Shown in pieces: positions 15,618 through 24,805 of a stretch of 64,000 nt of DNA. The translations under genes were made by a program, and so were the position numbers. The notes under the pieces are model-generated. The model was not told where the DNA came from, made no database searches, and saw only the letters and a list, made by a program, of their open reading frames with translations. This stretch comes from RHKX01 sp963823565 (GTDB lineage: Bacteria > Actinomycetota > Thermoleophilia > Solirubrobacterales > 70-9). Numbering within the stretch: the first letter of the stretch is position 1; each line of letters opens with the position of its first letter. The stretch spans positions 310,001 through 374,000 of the forward strand of contig CAWGLR010000003.1 in the NCBI GenBank assembly GCA_963823565.1, written 5' to 3'.

Positions 15618-16865
15618 CTAGACGGCCGGCGCGCGGCTGGGCCGCGGTGCGCCCGTCTCCGGGGCGACGCGGCTGAGGAGCGAGTCGGCACCGAACCGGG
15701 TGGGCTCGGTGATCACGAGCAGGAGGCCGCCGAGCACCTCCGCGTCGGCGCCGAGGCTCGCCTCGACGATCCGCACCGACTCGCGCGCCGCGTGCACCGC
15801 CGAGCGGTCGGCCGCGACGCGCAGCGGGTCGAGGAGGATGCTGCCTGCGCGGCTCAGCTCGCCGCCGACGACGATCCGGTCGGGGCCCATCAGGTTGATC
15901 AGGTTGGCGGCCGCGACCCCGATGTGGCTGCCGGCGTCGGCGATCACACGCCGGCACGGCTGATCGCCCTCGAGGGCGAGGTCGACGAGCTGCTCGACGG
16001 TGTCGACACCGGGATCGCTCTCCCGCAGCGCGGCGAGGATCGCGCTGCCGCCGGCGTACAGCTCGAGGCAGCCCCGGCTCCCGCAGCGGCAGACGGGCCC
16101 GTCCTCGGCGACGGTCGTGTGGCCGATCTCGCCGGCGGTGCCGGCCACGCCGCGGAACAGGCGGCCGTCATGGATCAGGCCGGCGCCGATCCCGGTCGCG
16201 GCCTTGATGTAGGCGACTTGGCTCCCCCCCGCTCCCGCTCCCCACTTCGCCTCGGCGAGGGCGCCGAGGTTGGCGTCGTTGTCGACGACGGCCGTCATCC
16301 CGAGGCGCTCGGAGAGCTCGGGGGCGAGCCGCACCCCGGCCCAGCCGGGAAGGATGTTGGAGGAGGCGACGGTGCCCTCCGGGTGGGTGATCGGCGCCGG
16401 CAGCCCGACGGCGGCGCCGATGACGAGGTCGCGGTCGACCGCGGCCTCGGCGAGCGACTCGCCGACCAGCCGCCCGGCGGTCGCCAGCCCGTCCTCGACC
16501 CCGTGGCCGTGCTCGAGGGGAACCCAGTGGCGGGCGAGGACGCGATGGCCGAGATCGCCGACGGCGACGGCGAGGTGCCGCGCGCCGATGTCGACGCTGA
16601 CCGCGACGCCGGCGGAGACGTCGAGGCGGACGCGCCGCGAGGGCCGGCCGCCGGACCGCGGCTCGCCGCCGGCCGCGGCGTCGTTCGGCTCGTCATCGAG
16701 GAGGCCCTCTTCGATCAGGGCGCCGATGAGGTTCGACACCGTGGTCCGGGAGAGCCCGGTGTGCTCGACGAGCTCGCCCCGGGTGAGCGGGCCGCGCGTG
16801 CGCAACGCGTCGATCAGCGCCACCCGGTTGCGTGCTCTCAGCCCCCGATGCGATCCTCCGCTCAT
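15618..16865 (-). CDS. ROK-family transcriptional regulator (NagC/XylR type)
   Basis: A 415-residue sugar-responsive repressor. An N-terminal winged helix ('RGPLTRGELVEHTGLSRTTVSNL') is followed by the ROK ATPase-fold domain, with 'SVDIGARHLAVAVGDL', 'ATGIGAGLI' and the zinc motif in 'CRCGSRGCLE'. ATG 16865 is used; the open frame reaches further upstream but crosses the promoter and the divergent transporter gene. A TTGACA/TTTACT promoter places the transcription start within a few bases of this ATG, implying a leaderless mRNA. It is divergent from a sugar ABC transporter, which it probably represses. Confidence 0.9.
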   Translation of the reverse strand: MSGGSHRGLRARNRVALIDALRTRGPLTRGELVEHTGLSRTTVSNLIGALIEEGLLDDEPNDAAAGGEPRSGGRPSRRVRLDVSAGVAVSVDIGARHLAVAVGDLGHRVLARHWVPLEHGHGVEDGLATAGRLVGESLAEAAVDRDLVIGAAVGLPAPITHPEGTVASSNILPGWAGVRLAPELSERLGMTAVVDNDANLGALAEAKWGAGAGGSQVAYIKAATGIGAGLIHDGRLFRGVAGTAGEIGHTTVAEDGPVCRCGSRGCLELYAGGSAILAALRESDPGVDTVEQLVDLALEGDQPCRRVIADAGSHIGVAAANLINLMGPDRIVVGGELSRAGSILLDPLRVAADRSAVHAARESVRIVEASLGADAEVLGGLLLVITEPTRFGADSLLSRVAPETGAPRPSRAPAV

Positions 16866-16873
16866 CCGCGCAG

Positions 16874-16903
16874 AGTAAAGACGGGCGGCGGGGATATTGT
16901 CAA
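16874..16903 (-). promoter_or_regulatory. promoter of the ROK gene with overlapping operator half-site
   Basis: On the minus strand TTGACA (16903-16898) is followed after 18 bases by TTTACT (16879-16874), only 8 bases before the ATG. The -35 coincides with TTGACAA, the same 7-mer that occurs twice on the plus strand at 16940-16946 and 16951-16957. Confidence 0.6.
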
Positions 16904-16939
16904 TCCTCGAACACTTCGACCCCGTTCGGCGCAGGGGTT

Positions 16940-16957
16940 TTGACAACCACTTGACAA
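16940..16957 (+). promoter_or_regulatory. candidate ROK operator: paired TTGACAA repeats
   Basis: TTGACAA occurs at 16940-16946 and again at 16951-16957 (11-base period, one helical turn), with an inverted copy at 16897-16903. The second copy can serve as the -35 of the transporter operon, although a convincing -10 is not visible. The arrangement fits a repressor that controls both divergent genes. Confidence 0.55.
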
Positions 16958-17016
16958 ATAGCCCGTGCGCGTGGTTGTGTGGCGCCAACGGTCCTTTGAG
17001 GAGAGGAGTCAAGAAG

Positions 17017-18111
17017 ATGTCGACGAGGTTCGGCCGCGCGAAGACCGCAGCCGCCATGTTCTCCGTCGCGGTTCTCGCGGTCGGTGTCGCCGCTTGCGGC
17101 ACCACCAGCGACGAAACGTCGTCGGACGACGGAGGCGGTAGCGAGAGCGGCACCGTCGGGCTGCTACTGCCCGAGACCAAGACCACCCGCTACGAGGCCT
17201 TCGATCATCCGTTGTTCGAGCAGGCTCTCAAGGAGCAGTGCCCGGACTGCACGCTCGAGTACGCGAACTCGGATCAGGACGCTTCCCAGCAGCAGTCGCA
17301 GGCGGAGTCGATGCTGACGAAGGGGATCGACGTCATGGTCCTCGACCCGGTCGACGGCGAGGCCGCCCAGGCGATCGTCAACAAGGCGGAGAGCCAGGGC
17401 GTGCCGGTCGTCTCCTACGACCGTCTCGCCAGCGGGCCCGTCAGCTACTACGTCTCCTTCGACAACGAGAAGGTCGGCGAGCTGCAGGGACAGGCCCTGC
17501 TCGACGAGGTCGGCGACGGCGCGAGCATCGTGATGATCAACGGCGCTCCCACCGACCCGAACGCGGCCCAGTTCAAGTCCGGCGCGCACAGTGTGCTCGA
17601 CGGCAAGGTCGACATCGCCAAGGAGTTCGACACCCCCGACTGGAGCCCGGACAAGGCTCAGACGGAGGCGCAGTCGGCGATCACGGCGCTCGGCAAGGAG
17701 AACATCGATGGGTTCTACTCGGCGAACGACGGCATGGCCGCCGGCATCGTCGCGGCCATGCAGGGCGCGGGGATCCCCCTATCGACCCCGCTGACCGGCC
17801 AGGACGCGCAGGTCGACGGAATCCAGCGGGTGCTCGCCGGCGAGCAGTCGATGACCATCTACAAGGCGATCGAGCCCGAGGCTCAGGCCGCCGCCGCGAT
17901 GGCGGTCGCGCTGCTCCAGGGCGAGGACTACCCGGACGCGACCGAGTCGATCGACAACGGCACGACCGACGTCCCCTCGCAGCTCCTCGAGCCGGTGGTG
18001 GTCACCGCCGACAACGTCCAGGACACGGTGATCAAGGACGGGTTCTACGAGCCCTCGGACATCTGCACCGGCCAGTACGCGGCCGCGTGCAAGAAGGCCG
18101 GGATCGAGTAG
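17017..18111 (+). CDS. sugar ABC transporter substrate-binding lipoprotein (XylF-like)
   Basis: A 364-residue periplasmic-type binding protein of the ribose/xylose class. The lipobox 'GVAACG' is followed by an acidic Ser/Gly linker and two Rossmann-like lobes: 'VGLLLPETKTTRYEAFDHPLF', 'GIDVMVLDPVDGEAAQAIV', 'GVPVVSYDRL' and 'GFYSANDGMAAGIVAAM'. These are typical of XylF/ChvE-type monosaccharide-binding proteins. A strong GAGGAGAGGAG precedes ATG 17017. It is the first gene of a three-gene transporter operon and is divergent from its likely ROK repressor. The exact sugar (a pentose or hexose) is not determined. Confidence 0.92.
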   Translation: MSTRFGRAKTAAAMFSVAVLAVGVAACGTTSDETSSDDGGGSESGTVGLLLPETKTTRYEAFDHPLFEQALKEQCPDCTLEYANSDQDASQQQSQAESMLTKGIDVMVLDPVDGEAAQAIVNKAESQGVPVVSYDRLASGPVSYYVSFDNEKVGELQGQALLDEVGDGASIVMINGAPTDPNAAQFKSGAHSVLDGKVDIAKEFDTPDWSPDKAQTEAQSAITALGKENIDGFYSANDGMAAGIVAAMQGAGIPLSTPLTGQDAQVDGIQRVLAGEQSMTIYKAIEPEAQAAAAMAVALLQGEDYPDATESIDNGTTDVPSQLLEPVVVTADNVQDTVIKDGFYEPSDICTGQYAAACKKAGIE

Positions 18112-18175
18112 ACGATCCCGCGTCGCCCGCCCGCGCCGGGGGATAGCGCGGGCGGGCCGGCGCCGGAGGTGCTGG

Positions 18176-19000
18176 GTGAGCGCAACTGAGACGATCGAGG
18201 CGGGGCCGGCGAGCGGGAGCGCGCCGCTCCTGCGCGTGCGGGGGGCGAAGAAGAGCTTCGGTGCCGTGAGGGCGCTCGACGGCGTCGACCTCGACGTCGC
18301 GGCGGGTGAGGTGACGGCGCTGGTCGGGGACAACGGCGCCGGCAAGTCGGTGTTGATCAAGGCGATCTCCGGGGTCGACCCGCCCGACGCGGGGTCGATG
18401 GAATGGGACGGGGAGCCGATCCACATCCGTCGGCCCACGGACGCGCAGCGGATCGGAATCGCGACGGTGTTCCAGGACCTGGCGCTCTGCGACAACCTCG
18501 ATCTCGTCGCCAACCTCTTCCTCGGCCGCGAGCTGACGCGAGGCGGGCGGCTCGACGAGATCGGGATGGAGAAGCGCTCGCGCGAGCTGCTCGAGGAGCT
18601 GTCGGTGACGACGATTCAGGACGTCCGGGCGCCGGTCGGGCTGATGTCGGGGGGGCAGCGGCAGTCGGTGGCGATCGCTCGCTCCCTGCTCGGCGAGCCG
18701 CGGGTGGTGCTGCTCGACGAGCCGACCGCCGCCCTGGGCGTGGCTCAGACGGCGGAGGTGCTCTCGCTCGTCGAGCGGCTTCGCGACCGGGGGTTCGGCG
18801 TCGTCCTGATCAGCCACAGCATGCCCGACGTCTTCGCCGTCTCGGACCGGATCGCGGTGCTCCGGCTCGGCCAGAACGCCGGCGTGTTCGAGACGGCGCA
18901 GACCACCCCGGAGGGGATCGTGTCGGCGATCACGGGAGCGGACATCAACGCGGTCACGCGCCGAGAGGCGGCCCGGGTGAGAAGGGAGGAGTCGCAGTGA
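18176..19000 (+). CDS. sugar ABC transporter ATP-binding protein, single-domain
   Basis: A 274-residue ATPase with one nucleotide-binding domain, of the FrcA/GguA-like single-domain type rather than the usual duplicated MglA/XylG type. Walker A is 'GDNGAGKS' and the signature is 'LMSGGQRQ', where the normal first Ser/Leu-Ser is Met-Ser. Walker B is 'VVLLDEPTAAL' and the switch His is in 'LISHS'. It would work as a homodimer with the following permease. The GTG start follows a 64-base gap after the binding-protein gene. Its stop overlaps the permease start (GTGA). Confidence 0.93.
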   Translation: MSATETIEAGPASGSAPLLRVRGAKKSFGAVRALDGVDLDVAAGEVTALVGDNGAGKSVLIKAISGVDPPDAGSMEWDGEPIHIRRPTDAQRIGIATVFQDLALCDNLDLVANLFLGRELTRGGRLDEIGMEKRSRELLEELSVTTIQDVRAPVGLMSGGQRQSVAIARSLLGEPRVVLLDEPTAALGVAQTAEVLSLVERLRDRGFGVVLISHSMPDVFAVSDRIAVLRLGQNAGVFETAQTTPEGIVSAITGADINAVTRREAARVRREESQ

Positions 19001-20238
19001 GCGACGTCGCCGCGGGACCCGGCGGAGACGCATCGGTGCCGGCCGGACCGAAGGGCGGTCTGATCGGCCGGGGGGTGACGGAGATCCGCCGGCGGATTCG
19101 CGACGGCGAGCTGGGCTCGATCCCGGTGGTGCTCGGGCTGGTCGTCATCTGGATCACCTTCTACCTGCTCGACCACAGCTTCCTCTCGTCGGAGAACCTG
19201 TCGAACCTGACCCAGCAGATGGCGGCGACGGGGACGATCGCGCTCGGCGTCGTCCTGGTCCTGCTGCTCGGGGAGATCGACCTCTCGGTCGGGGCGGTGA
19301 GCGGCGTCACCGCGGCGCTGCTCGGCGTGCTCAACGTCAACGAGGGCTGGCCGGTGATCCCGGCGATCCTGATGGCGCTGCTGTTCGGCTGCGCGATCGG
19401 GGCGCTGCACGGCTTCTTCTTCACCCGGGTCGGGGTGCCGACGTTCGTCGTCACCCTCGCCGGGCTGATCGCCTGGCAGGGGCTGCAGCTTCTGATCCTC
19501 GGCAAGGACGGGACGATCAACTTCCCGTTCGACGGCGGCGTCGCCCAGCTCGTCAATACCTACTACGTGCCGGAGATCGGCTACGGGATCGCGATCGGAG
19601 TCGCGGTCGTCTATGCGGCGGCGGCGTGGCTGGCGGCGCGGCGGCGGCGCGATGCGGGGCTGGTGGCCGAGGAGCCGCGGTCGATCGTCATCCGGTCGGT
19701 GCTGCTCCTGGCCGCGGGCGTGATCGTCGCCGCGATCATGAACGGCTACCGGGGGATGCCGCTCGCGCTGCTGATCCTCGTCGGGCTGGTGGTCGTGTTC
19801 GACCTGATGCTGCGCAAGACGGTGTTCGGCCGCCAGATCTTCGCCGTCGGCGGCAACGCGGAGGCGGCGAGACGGGCCGGGATCAACGTCAAGCGGGTGC
19901 GGATGACCGTGCTCATGATCGCCTCGACGATGGCCGCCGCCGGCGGCGTGCTGGCCGCCTCGCGGCTGTTCGCGGTCAACCAGGACTCGGGCGCCAACGA
20001 CGTCCTCCTGAACGCGATCGCCGCCGCCGTCATCGGCGGCACCAGCCTCTTCGGCGGCCGCGGCAGCGCCTACTCGGCGCTGCTCGGCATCGTCGTGATC
20101 CAGTCGATCACGAACGGGATGCTGCTGCTCAGCCTCGGCACCGACGTGCGCTACATGATCACCGGCGGTGTGCTGCTCGGCGCGGTGACGCTCGACGCCT
20201 TCGCGAGGCGAGGGCAGCGCGCCAGGGGACTGACATGA
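18997..20238 (+). CDS. sugar ABC transporter permease (XylH/RbsC family)
   Basis: A 413-residue polytopic inner-membrane permease with about ten hydrophobic helices and the BPD_transp_2 pattern: 'LLGEIDLSVGAVSGVTAALL' near 87-106, 'GVPTFVVTLAGLIAWQGL', the coupling element 'AARRAGINVKRVRM', and the C-terminal 'AAVIGGTSLFGGRGS'. The GTG start overlaps the ATPase stop and has AGGGAGG upstream. It completes the transporter; no sugar kinase or isomerase follows, since the next gene is convergent. Confidence 0.93.
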   Translation: MSDVAAGPGGDASVPAGPKGGLIGRGVTEIRRRIRDGELGSIPVVLGLVVIWITFYLLDHSFLSSENLSNLTQQMAATGTIALGVVLVLLLGEIDLSVGAVSGVTAALLGVLNVNEGWPVIPAILMALLFGCAIGALHGFFFTRVGVPTFVVTLAGLIAWQGLQLLILGKDGTINFPFDGGVAQLVNTYYVPEIGYGIAIGVAVVYAAAAWLAARRRRDAGLVAEEPRSIVIRSVLLLAAGVIVAAIMNGYRGMPLALLILVGLVVVFDLMLRKTVFGRQIFAVGGNAEAARRAGINVKRVRMTVLMIASTMAAAGGVLAASRLFAVNQDSGANDVLLNAIAAAVIGGTSLFGGRGSAYSALLGIVVIQSITNGMLLLSLGTDVRYMITGGVLLGAVTLDAFARRGQRARGLT

Positions 20239-20317
20239 CAGCCGACTCCTGACGAGTCGCCGGGCGTCGTGATCAAGGACGCCGGAGGCGAAGCGGCCTC
20301 AGGCCGTGAGCCGACGA

Positions 20318-20337
20318 GGACGCCGAGCACGGCGTCC
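20318..20337. terminator. perfect 8-bp stem-loop between convergent genes
   Basis: GGACGCCG and CGGCGTCC form a perfect stem with loop AGCA, between the transporter operon (+) and the GTP cyclohydrolase gene (-). No T-run is present. It probably terminates both transcripts. The rest of the 107-base gap shows only a smaller CGGCC/GGCCG stem at about 20294-20306. Confidence 0.55.
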
Positions 20338-20345
20338 GGCGGCCG

Positions 20346-21347
20346 TCAGGGGGCTTCGAGCCACTCGCGCATCGTCATGTGGTGGCTGGAGTGGTCGCCG
20401 GTCTCGAGCTCGCGGAGGACCTCGGCGAGCTCGCCGGAGCGCTCGGCGGCGACGGTGTGGCGGTGGATGGTCTCGAGGTTCTCCTGGCGGGCGAGGACGA
20501 AGCCGCCGTTCTCGGCGAGCTCGGGGTGGGCCTCGGCGACGCGGCGGATCATCTCGCGGACGCAGTCCTCGACGAAGCGGGGGTTGGCGTGCGCCTTCTC
20601 GACGACGTGGCGCTCGTCCTCGCGCTTCATCAGCTCGTAGATCTCCGACGACATCGAGGACTCGACGATGGCGAGGAGCTCGCGGGCGTCGATCTCGGAG
20701 GCGGGGCAGTCCTCGGCGCGGCCGATGTAGAGGGTGCCGATGCCGCGCTGGTTGTGGGTTGCGACGGGGACGGCGCCGAGGATCTCGTCGATCTGCTCGG
20801 GCTCGTAGCCGAGGCCGGCGAGGCGGTCGCGGGCGCCGGCGGCGACGAGCTCCTGGGCGCAGGGGCAGGCGGTCATGCCGTGGGCCTCGACGCCGGTGAG
20901 GGTGCGCGTGCCGTGCTCGGAGGCGACGGCGGTCCCGAAGAGGGAGTAGATCTCCTGGGTCGGCTTGCCGGAGACGGGGGCGGGGACGGTCTCGGGGTAG
21001 CGGGCGGCGAGGGACACCTCGGCGCGGAGGCCGGCCTGGCCCTCGCGGACGCGCTCGGCGATGTGGGCGGCGAGGTGCTCGGCCTTGAGCTCGGCCTGCA
21101 TGACCGAGGCGTCGATCGCCTCGTTGACGACCTCCTCGAAGCGGGACATGTGGACGCCGGCCTGGCGCGGGTTGAGGTCGACGTAGCACTCGAGCTCGGC
21201 GTAGAAGAGCTGCGGGGCGGAGCCGCCGGAGGCGTCGATGCGGATGACCTTCTCGACTCCGCGGACGCCGACCCGGGTGAGGCTGACCTCGGTGCGCGGA
21301 CGGCGGGCCTGGACGTCCGGATTGGCGGTGGGTGAGACGGCGTTCAT
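20346..21347 (-). CDS. folE2: GTP cyclohydrolase of the FolE2/MptA family
   Basis: A 333-residue COG1469-type metal-dependent GTP cyclohydrolase, which catalyses the first step of tetrahydrofolate (or methanopterin-type) synthesis independently of FolE1. Motifs: 'DLNPRQAGVHMSRFEEVVNE', the catalytic/metal Cys in 'MTACPCAQELV', and 'VATHNQRGIGTLYIG'. 'MTACPCAQ' and the N-terminal 'VGVRGVEKVIRI' are closer to archaeal MptA than to the Bacillus enzyme; this is my reading, not an alignment. ATG 21347 is used because it begins the conserved part. The gene diverges from rpoD. Confidence 0.87.
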   Translation of the reverse strand: MNAVSPTANPDVQARRPRTEVSLTRVGVRGVEKVIRIDASGGSAPQLFYAELECYVDLNPRQAGVHMSRFEEVVNEAIDASVMQAELKAEHLAAHIAERVREGQAGLRAEVSLAARYPETVPAPVSGKPTQEIYSLFGTAVASEHGTRTLTGVEAHGMTACPCAQELVAAGARDRLAGLGYEPEQIDEILGAVPVATHNQRGIGTLYIGRAEDCPASEIDARELLAIVESSMSSEIYELMKREDERHVVEKAHANPRFVEDCVREMIRRVAEAHPELAENGGFVLARQENLETIHRHTVAAERSGELAEVLRELETGDHSSHHMTMREWLEAP

Positions 21348-21456
21348 GGTTGAGTCGGCAACGAAAGGGTAGCGGCGCGGGTTCGACGGTTGGCGGGCGT
21401 GCCATACTCGCAACGCGGTTCCGGGGAGCAGCCGTGCTCGCCGGCGCTGTGGGTAG

Positions 21457-22557
<1,101 letters not shown>

Positions 22558-22780
22558 GCTCGGGCTGAGCGGGGGCGGGCACGTAGGCCGCGTGCACTCG
22601 CCTCACCTTGAACTCGCCGGGGCCGAGCGCGGTCACCTCGAACTCGTCACCTGGTGCGAGGCCTGCGGCCCGAAACGGGCCGATCGGAACGGTCATCTGG
22701 TGTCCGGACGACATCCTCGCCCGGCCGACGTGGCGCAGCTTGACGGGCTGCAGGTCCATGGCGGCCGGCTGGGCCTTGGA

Positions 22781-22863
22781 TGGGGGAGGTGGGATTCGAA
22801 CCCACTCAGCACTAGGCACTGATTTTACAGACCAGCCCGTCTCTCCAACTACGGCGCTCCCCC
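22781..22863 (-). tRNA. tRNA-Tyr (anticodon GTA)
   Basis: An 83-base class II tRNA. On the minus strand acceptor GGGGGAG pairs with CTCCCCC, with discriminator A. The D-stem is CCGT/ACGG. The anticodon stem CTGGT/ATCAG has loop CTGTAAA, so the anticodon is GTA. There is a long variable arm of about 13 bases, and the T-arm is GTGGG-TTCGAAT-CCCAC. No intron interrupts it and CCA is not encoded. It lies wholly inside an open reading frame on the same strand. Confidence 0.93.
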
Positions 22864-23309
22864 TAGGGGGCGCGCATTCTAGGTGTTCCAGCGCGGCGGC
22901 TGGGATGGTCCGATCAGGTCCAATCTCGTACTCCGAGTACTTCGGCCCCCCGACGGTGATGGAGGTCGCGGCGCAAACGGCTGACGAGGGGATGAACCAC
23001 GCCCGGCCATCGAGAACGTAGGCATAGAGGAAGTCGCAGCGCTCCTGGCTGAAGTGCTTCACGGCGCCGGTCCAACTCCGGTTGCCGCCATTCGTGGCGA
23101 TGTGGACGGCGTACCTGTCCGATCGCCTGACGCCCGACGTCTTAACCTGCACGCGCTGAAGCCGGCCGTTGAGCTCGGCGATCACGTCTACGTCGGGGCT
23201 GTGGAACAGAGGGACCCAGACGGTCGCGCCGATCTCGGTCAGCCAGGCGATCGCGTGCGCTTCGCCGATGTCTCCCTGCTTACGTGGGTGGAACCCCCTT
23301 TTCATACCC

Positions 23310-23323
23310 CAAACATATGTTCG
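23310..23323 (-). promoter_or_regulatory. consensus LexA (SOS) box upstream of the nuclease gene
   Basis: On the minus strand CGAACATATGTTTG matches all 14 positions of the Gram-positive SOS consensus CGAACRNRYGTTYG and ends four bases before ATG 23305. The embedded TATGTT could be the -10, so LexA binding would directly block the promoter and the mRNA might be leaderless. Confidence 0.65.
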
Positions 23324-23361
23324 CCTACGGACGGAAACGGCGGGGCCCGGAGGGACGAAAG

Positions 23362-23537
23362 TCAGCTCAGCCGCCGCGCAAACATGCCCGAGCGGATGGC
23401 GAGGCCGATCAGGAGGTCGACGCCGCCGAGGATGACGATGCGCCGGCGATCGAGCTGACGACGGCGAGGAGGACGGCGCCGGCGACCATCGTGACGACGG
23501 CGATCAGGATGAGGACGTCGCCGCCTCTCTCGTTCAT
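23362..23537 (-). pseudogene. small two-helix membrane protein gene, frameshifted
   Basis: From ATG 23537 the frame encodes a good hydrophobic helix ('DVLILIAVVTMVAGAVLLAV'), then drifts into Ser/Ala and stops at 23409. Another frame of the same strand continues from about 23445 with a second helix and basic end ('IVILGGVDLLIGLAIRSGMF', then RRLS) to a stop at 23362. Joining the two halves gives a coherent membrane protein of about 58 residues, so a single-base indel is likely. It may be a real pseudogene, a programmed shift or a sequencing error in the GC-rich stretch near 23440-23465. Function is unknown. Confidence 0.5.
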
Positions 23538-23607
23538 GGAGGGACCCCATCCCCGGCCGGGGGCGGCCGATTGGCGCCGGCGGGGTTATCGCTAAGGTGG
23601 CCCCGCT

Positions 23608-23679
23608 GCCCGGATAGCTCAGCGGTAGAGCACCTCCATGGTAAGGAGGGGGTCGTGGGTTCAAGTCCCACTCCGGGCT
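23608..23679 (+). tRNA. tRNA-Thr (anticodon GGT)
   Basis: A 72-base cloverleaf. Acceptor GCCCGGA pairs with TCCGGGC (23672-23678), with discriminator T. The anticodon stem CCTCC/GGAGG has loop ATGGTAA, so the anticodon is GGT. The T-arm is GTGGG-TTCAAGT-CCCAC. In many actinobacteria this tRNA stands close to rpmG; here a polysaccharide cluster lies between them. Confidence 0.95.
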
Positions 23680-23692
23680 TCGTCTGGAGTCG

Positions 23693-24805
23693 ATGGGAGC
23701 AAACGGATCGAGCAGCGGGCGGTTACGGGTGACGATGCTCGGGCCGAGCCCCGAGCACCCCGGCGGCGTCACCAAGGTCGTCGCCTCCTGGGCCGACGCC
23801 GGCCTCGATGACGCGGCCGACGTCCACCGCATCGACACCACCCGCTGGGACGACCCGCGCCCGTTGCAGGCGCTGCACGCGGCCCGCGCCCTCCTCGCCC
23901 TCTCCATCCACCTCGCCCGCCGCCGCGCCGACGTCGTGCTCCTCCACGCGAGCACCGGCGGCAGCACCCTCCGCAAGCTCGCCGCCGCCCAGATCTGTCG
24001 TCTCCTCCGCATCCCCTACGTCGTCCAGCTCCACTCCGGCGACCACGAGGCATGGGCATCCCGGTCCCGCATCGGGCGCGCCGCATCCCGCTCGCTCCTG
24101 CGCCACTCGCGCGCCGCCATCGTCACCTCCTCCCGCTGGGAGCCCTTCGCCCGCGCTCTCGACGCCCCGCGCGTCGCCGTCATCCCCAACGCCCTCTCGC
24201 CCCACGAGCGCCGCGCCCTCGCGCCGCCCGATCCGCCCCCGCCGCCGCCCGCCCTCCCGATCCTCCTCTACCTCGGCCGCTTCGCCCCCGTCAAGGGCCC
24301 CGACCGCATCGCCGCCGCCCTCGCCGCCGATCCCCCGTCCCGTCCCTTCTCCGTCCGCCTCTTCGGCAACGGCGACCGCGCCTTCCTCGAGCGCGCGTTC
24401 TCCGCCCTCCCGCCCTCCGCCTACCTGGTCGGCGACTTCATCCCCCTCGACGCCAAGGCGGCCGAGCTCGCAACCGCCTCCGCCCTCGTCGTCCCCTCCC
24501 GCGCCGAGGGCTTCGGGCAGGTGCTGATCGAGGCGCGCGCCGCCGGCACCCCCGTCGTCGCCGCCGACGTCGGCGGCGTCGCCGACGTCCTCTCCGGGTA
24601 TCCCCAGTCCCTCCTCGTCCCCGCCGGCGACGACGGGGCCCTCGCGTCCGCCCTCCGCCGCGTCGTCGAGGGCGTCTGGCCCCCCTTCGAAGCCCCCCGC
24701 GCCCCCGACCTCCCCGACCGCTTTCACGCCGAGCGCGCCCTCGCGACCCTCCTCTCCGTCCTCGGCGCCGCCGCCGGGCGTCCCGCGCCCGGGCCGGCCC
24801 ACTGA
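23693..24805 (+). CDS. family 4 glycosyltransferase
   Basis: A 370-residue GT-B fold glycosyltransferase, the first gene of the surface polysaccharide cluster. The N-domain has 'VTMLGPSPEHPGGVTKVV' and 'YVVQLHSGDHEAW'. The C-domain shows 'ILLYLGRFAPVKGPDRIAAA' and the nucleotide-sugar-binding E-x7-E motif in 'SRAEGFGQVLIEARAAGTP'. The coding strand is extremely C-rich at third positions. The ATG lies 13 bases after tRNA-Thr. It overlaps the flippase gene by one base (TGATG), indicating coupling. Donor and acceptor sugars are not predictable. Confidence 0.88.
   Translation: MGANGSSSGRLRVTMLGPSPEHPGGVTKVVASWADAGLDDAADVHRIDTTRWDDPRPLQALHAARALLALSIHLARRRADVVLLHASTGGSTLRKLAAAQICRLLRIPYVVQLHSGDHEAWASRSRIGRAASRSLLRHSRAAIVTSSRWEPFARALDAPRVAVIPNALSPHERRALAPPDPPPPPPALPILLYLGRFAPVKGPDRIAAALAADPPSRPFSVRLFGNGDRAFLERAFSALPPSAYLVGDFIPLDAKAAELATASALVVPSRAEGFGQVLIEARAAGTPVVAADVGGVADVLSGYPQSLLVPAGDDGALASALRRVVEGVWPPFEAPRAPDLPDRFHAERALATLLSVLGAAAGRPAPGPAH

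Noticed and set aside
20235..20252. Five-codon frame with an ATGA overlap after the sugar permease
   Set aside because: Too short to be a product. It may be a remnant of a lost operon gene, but nothing further supports that.
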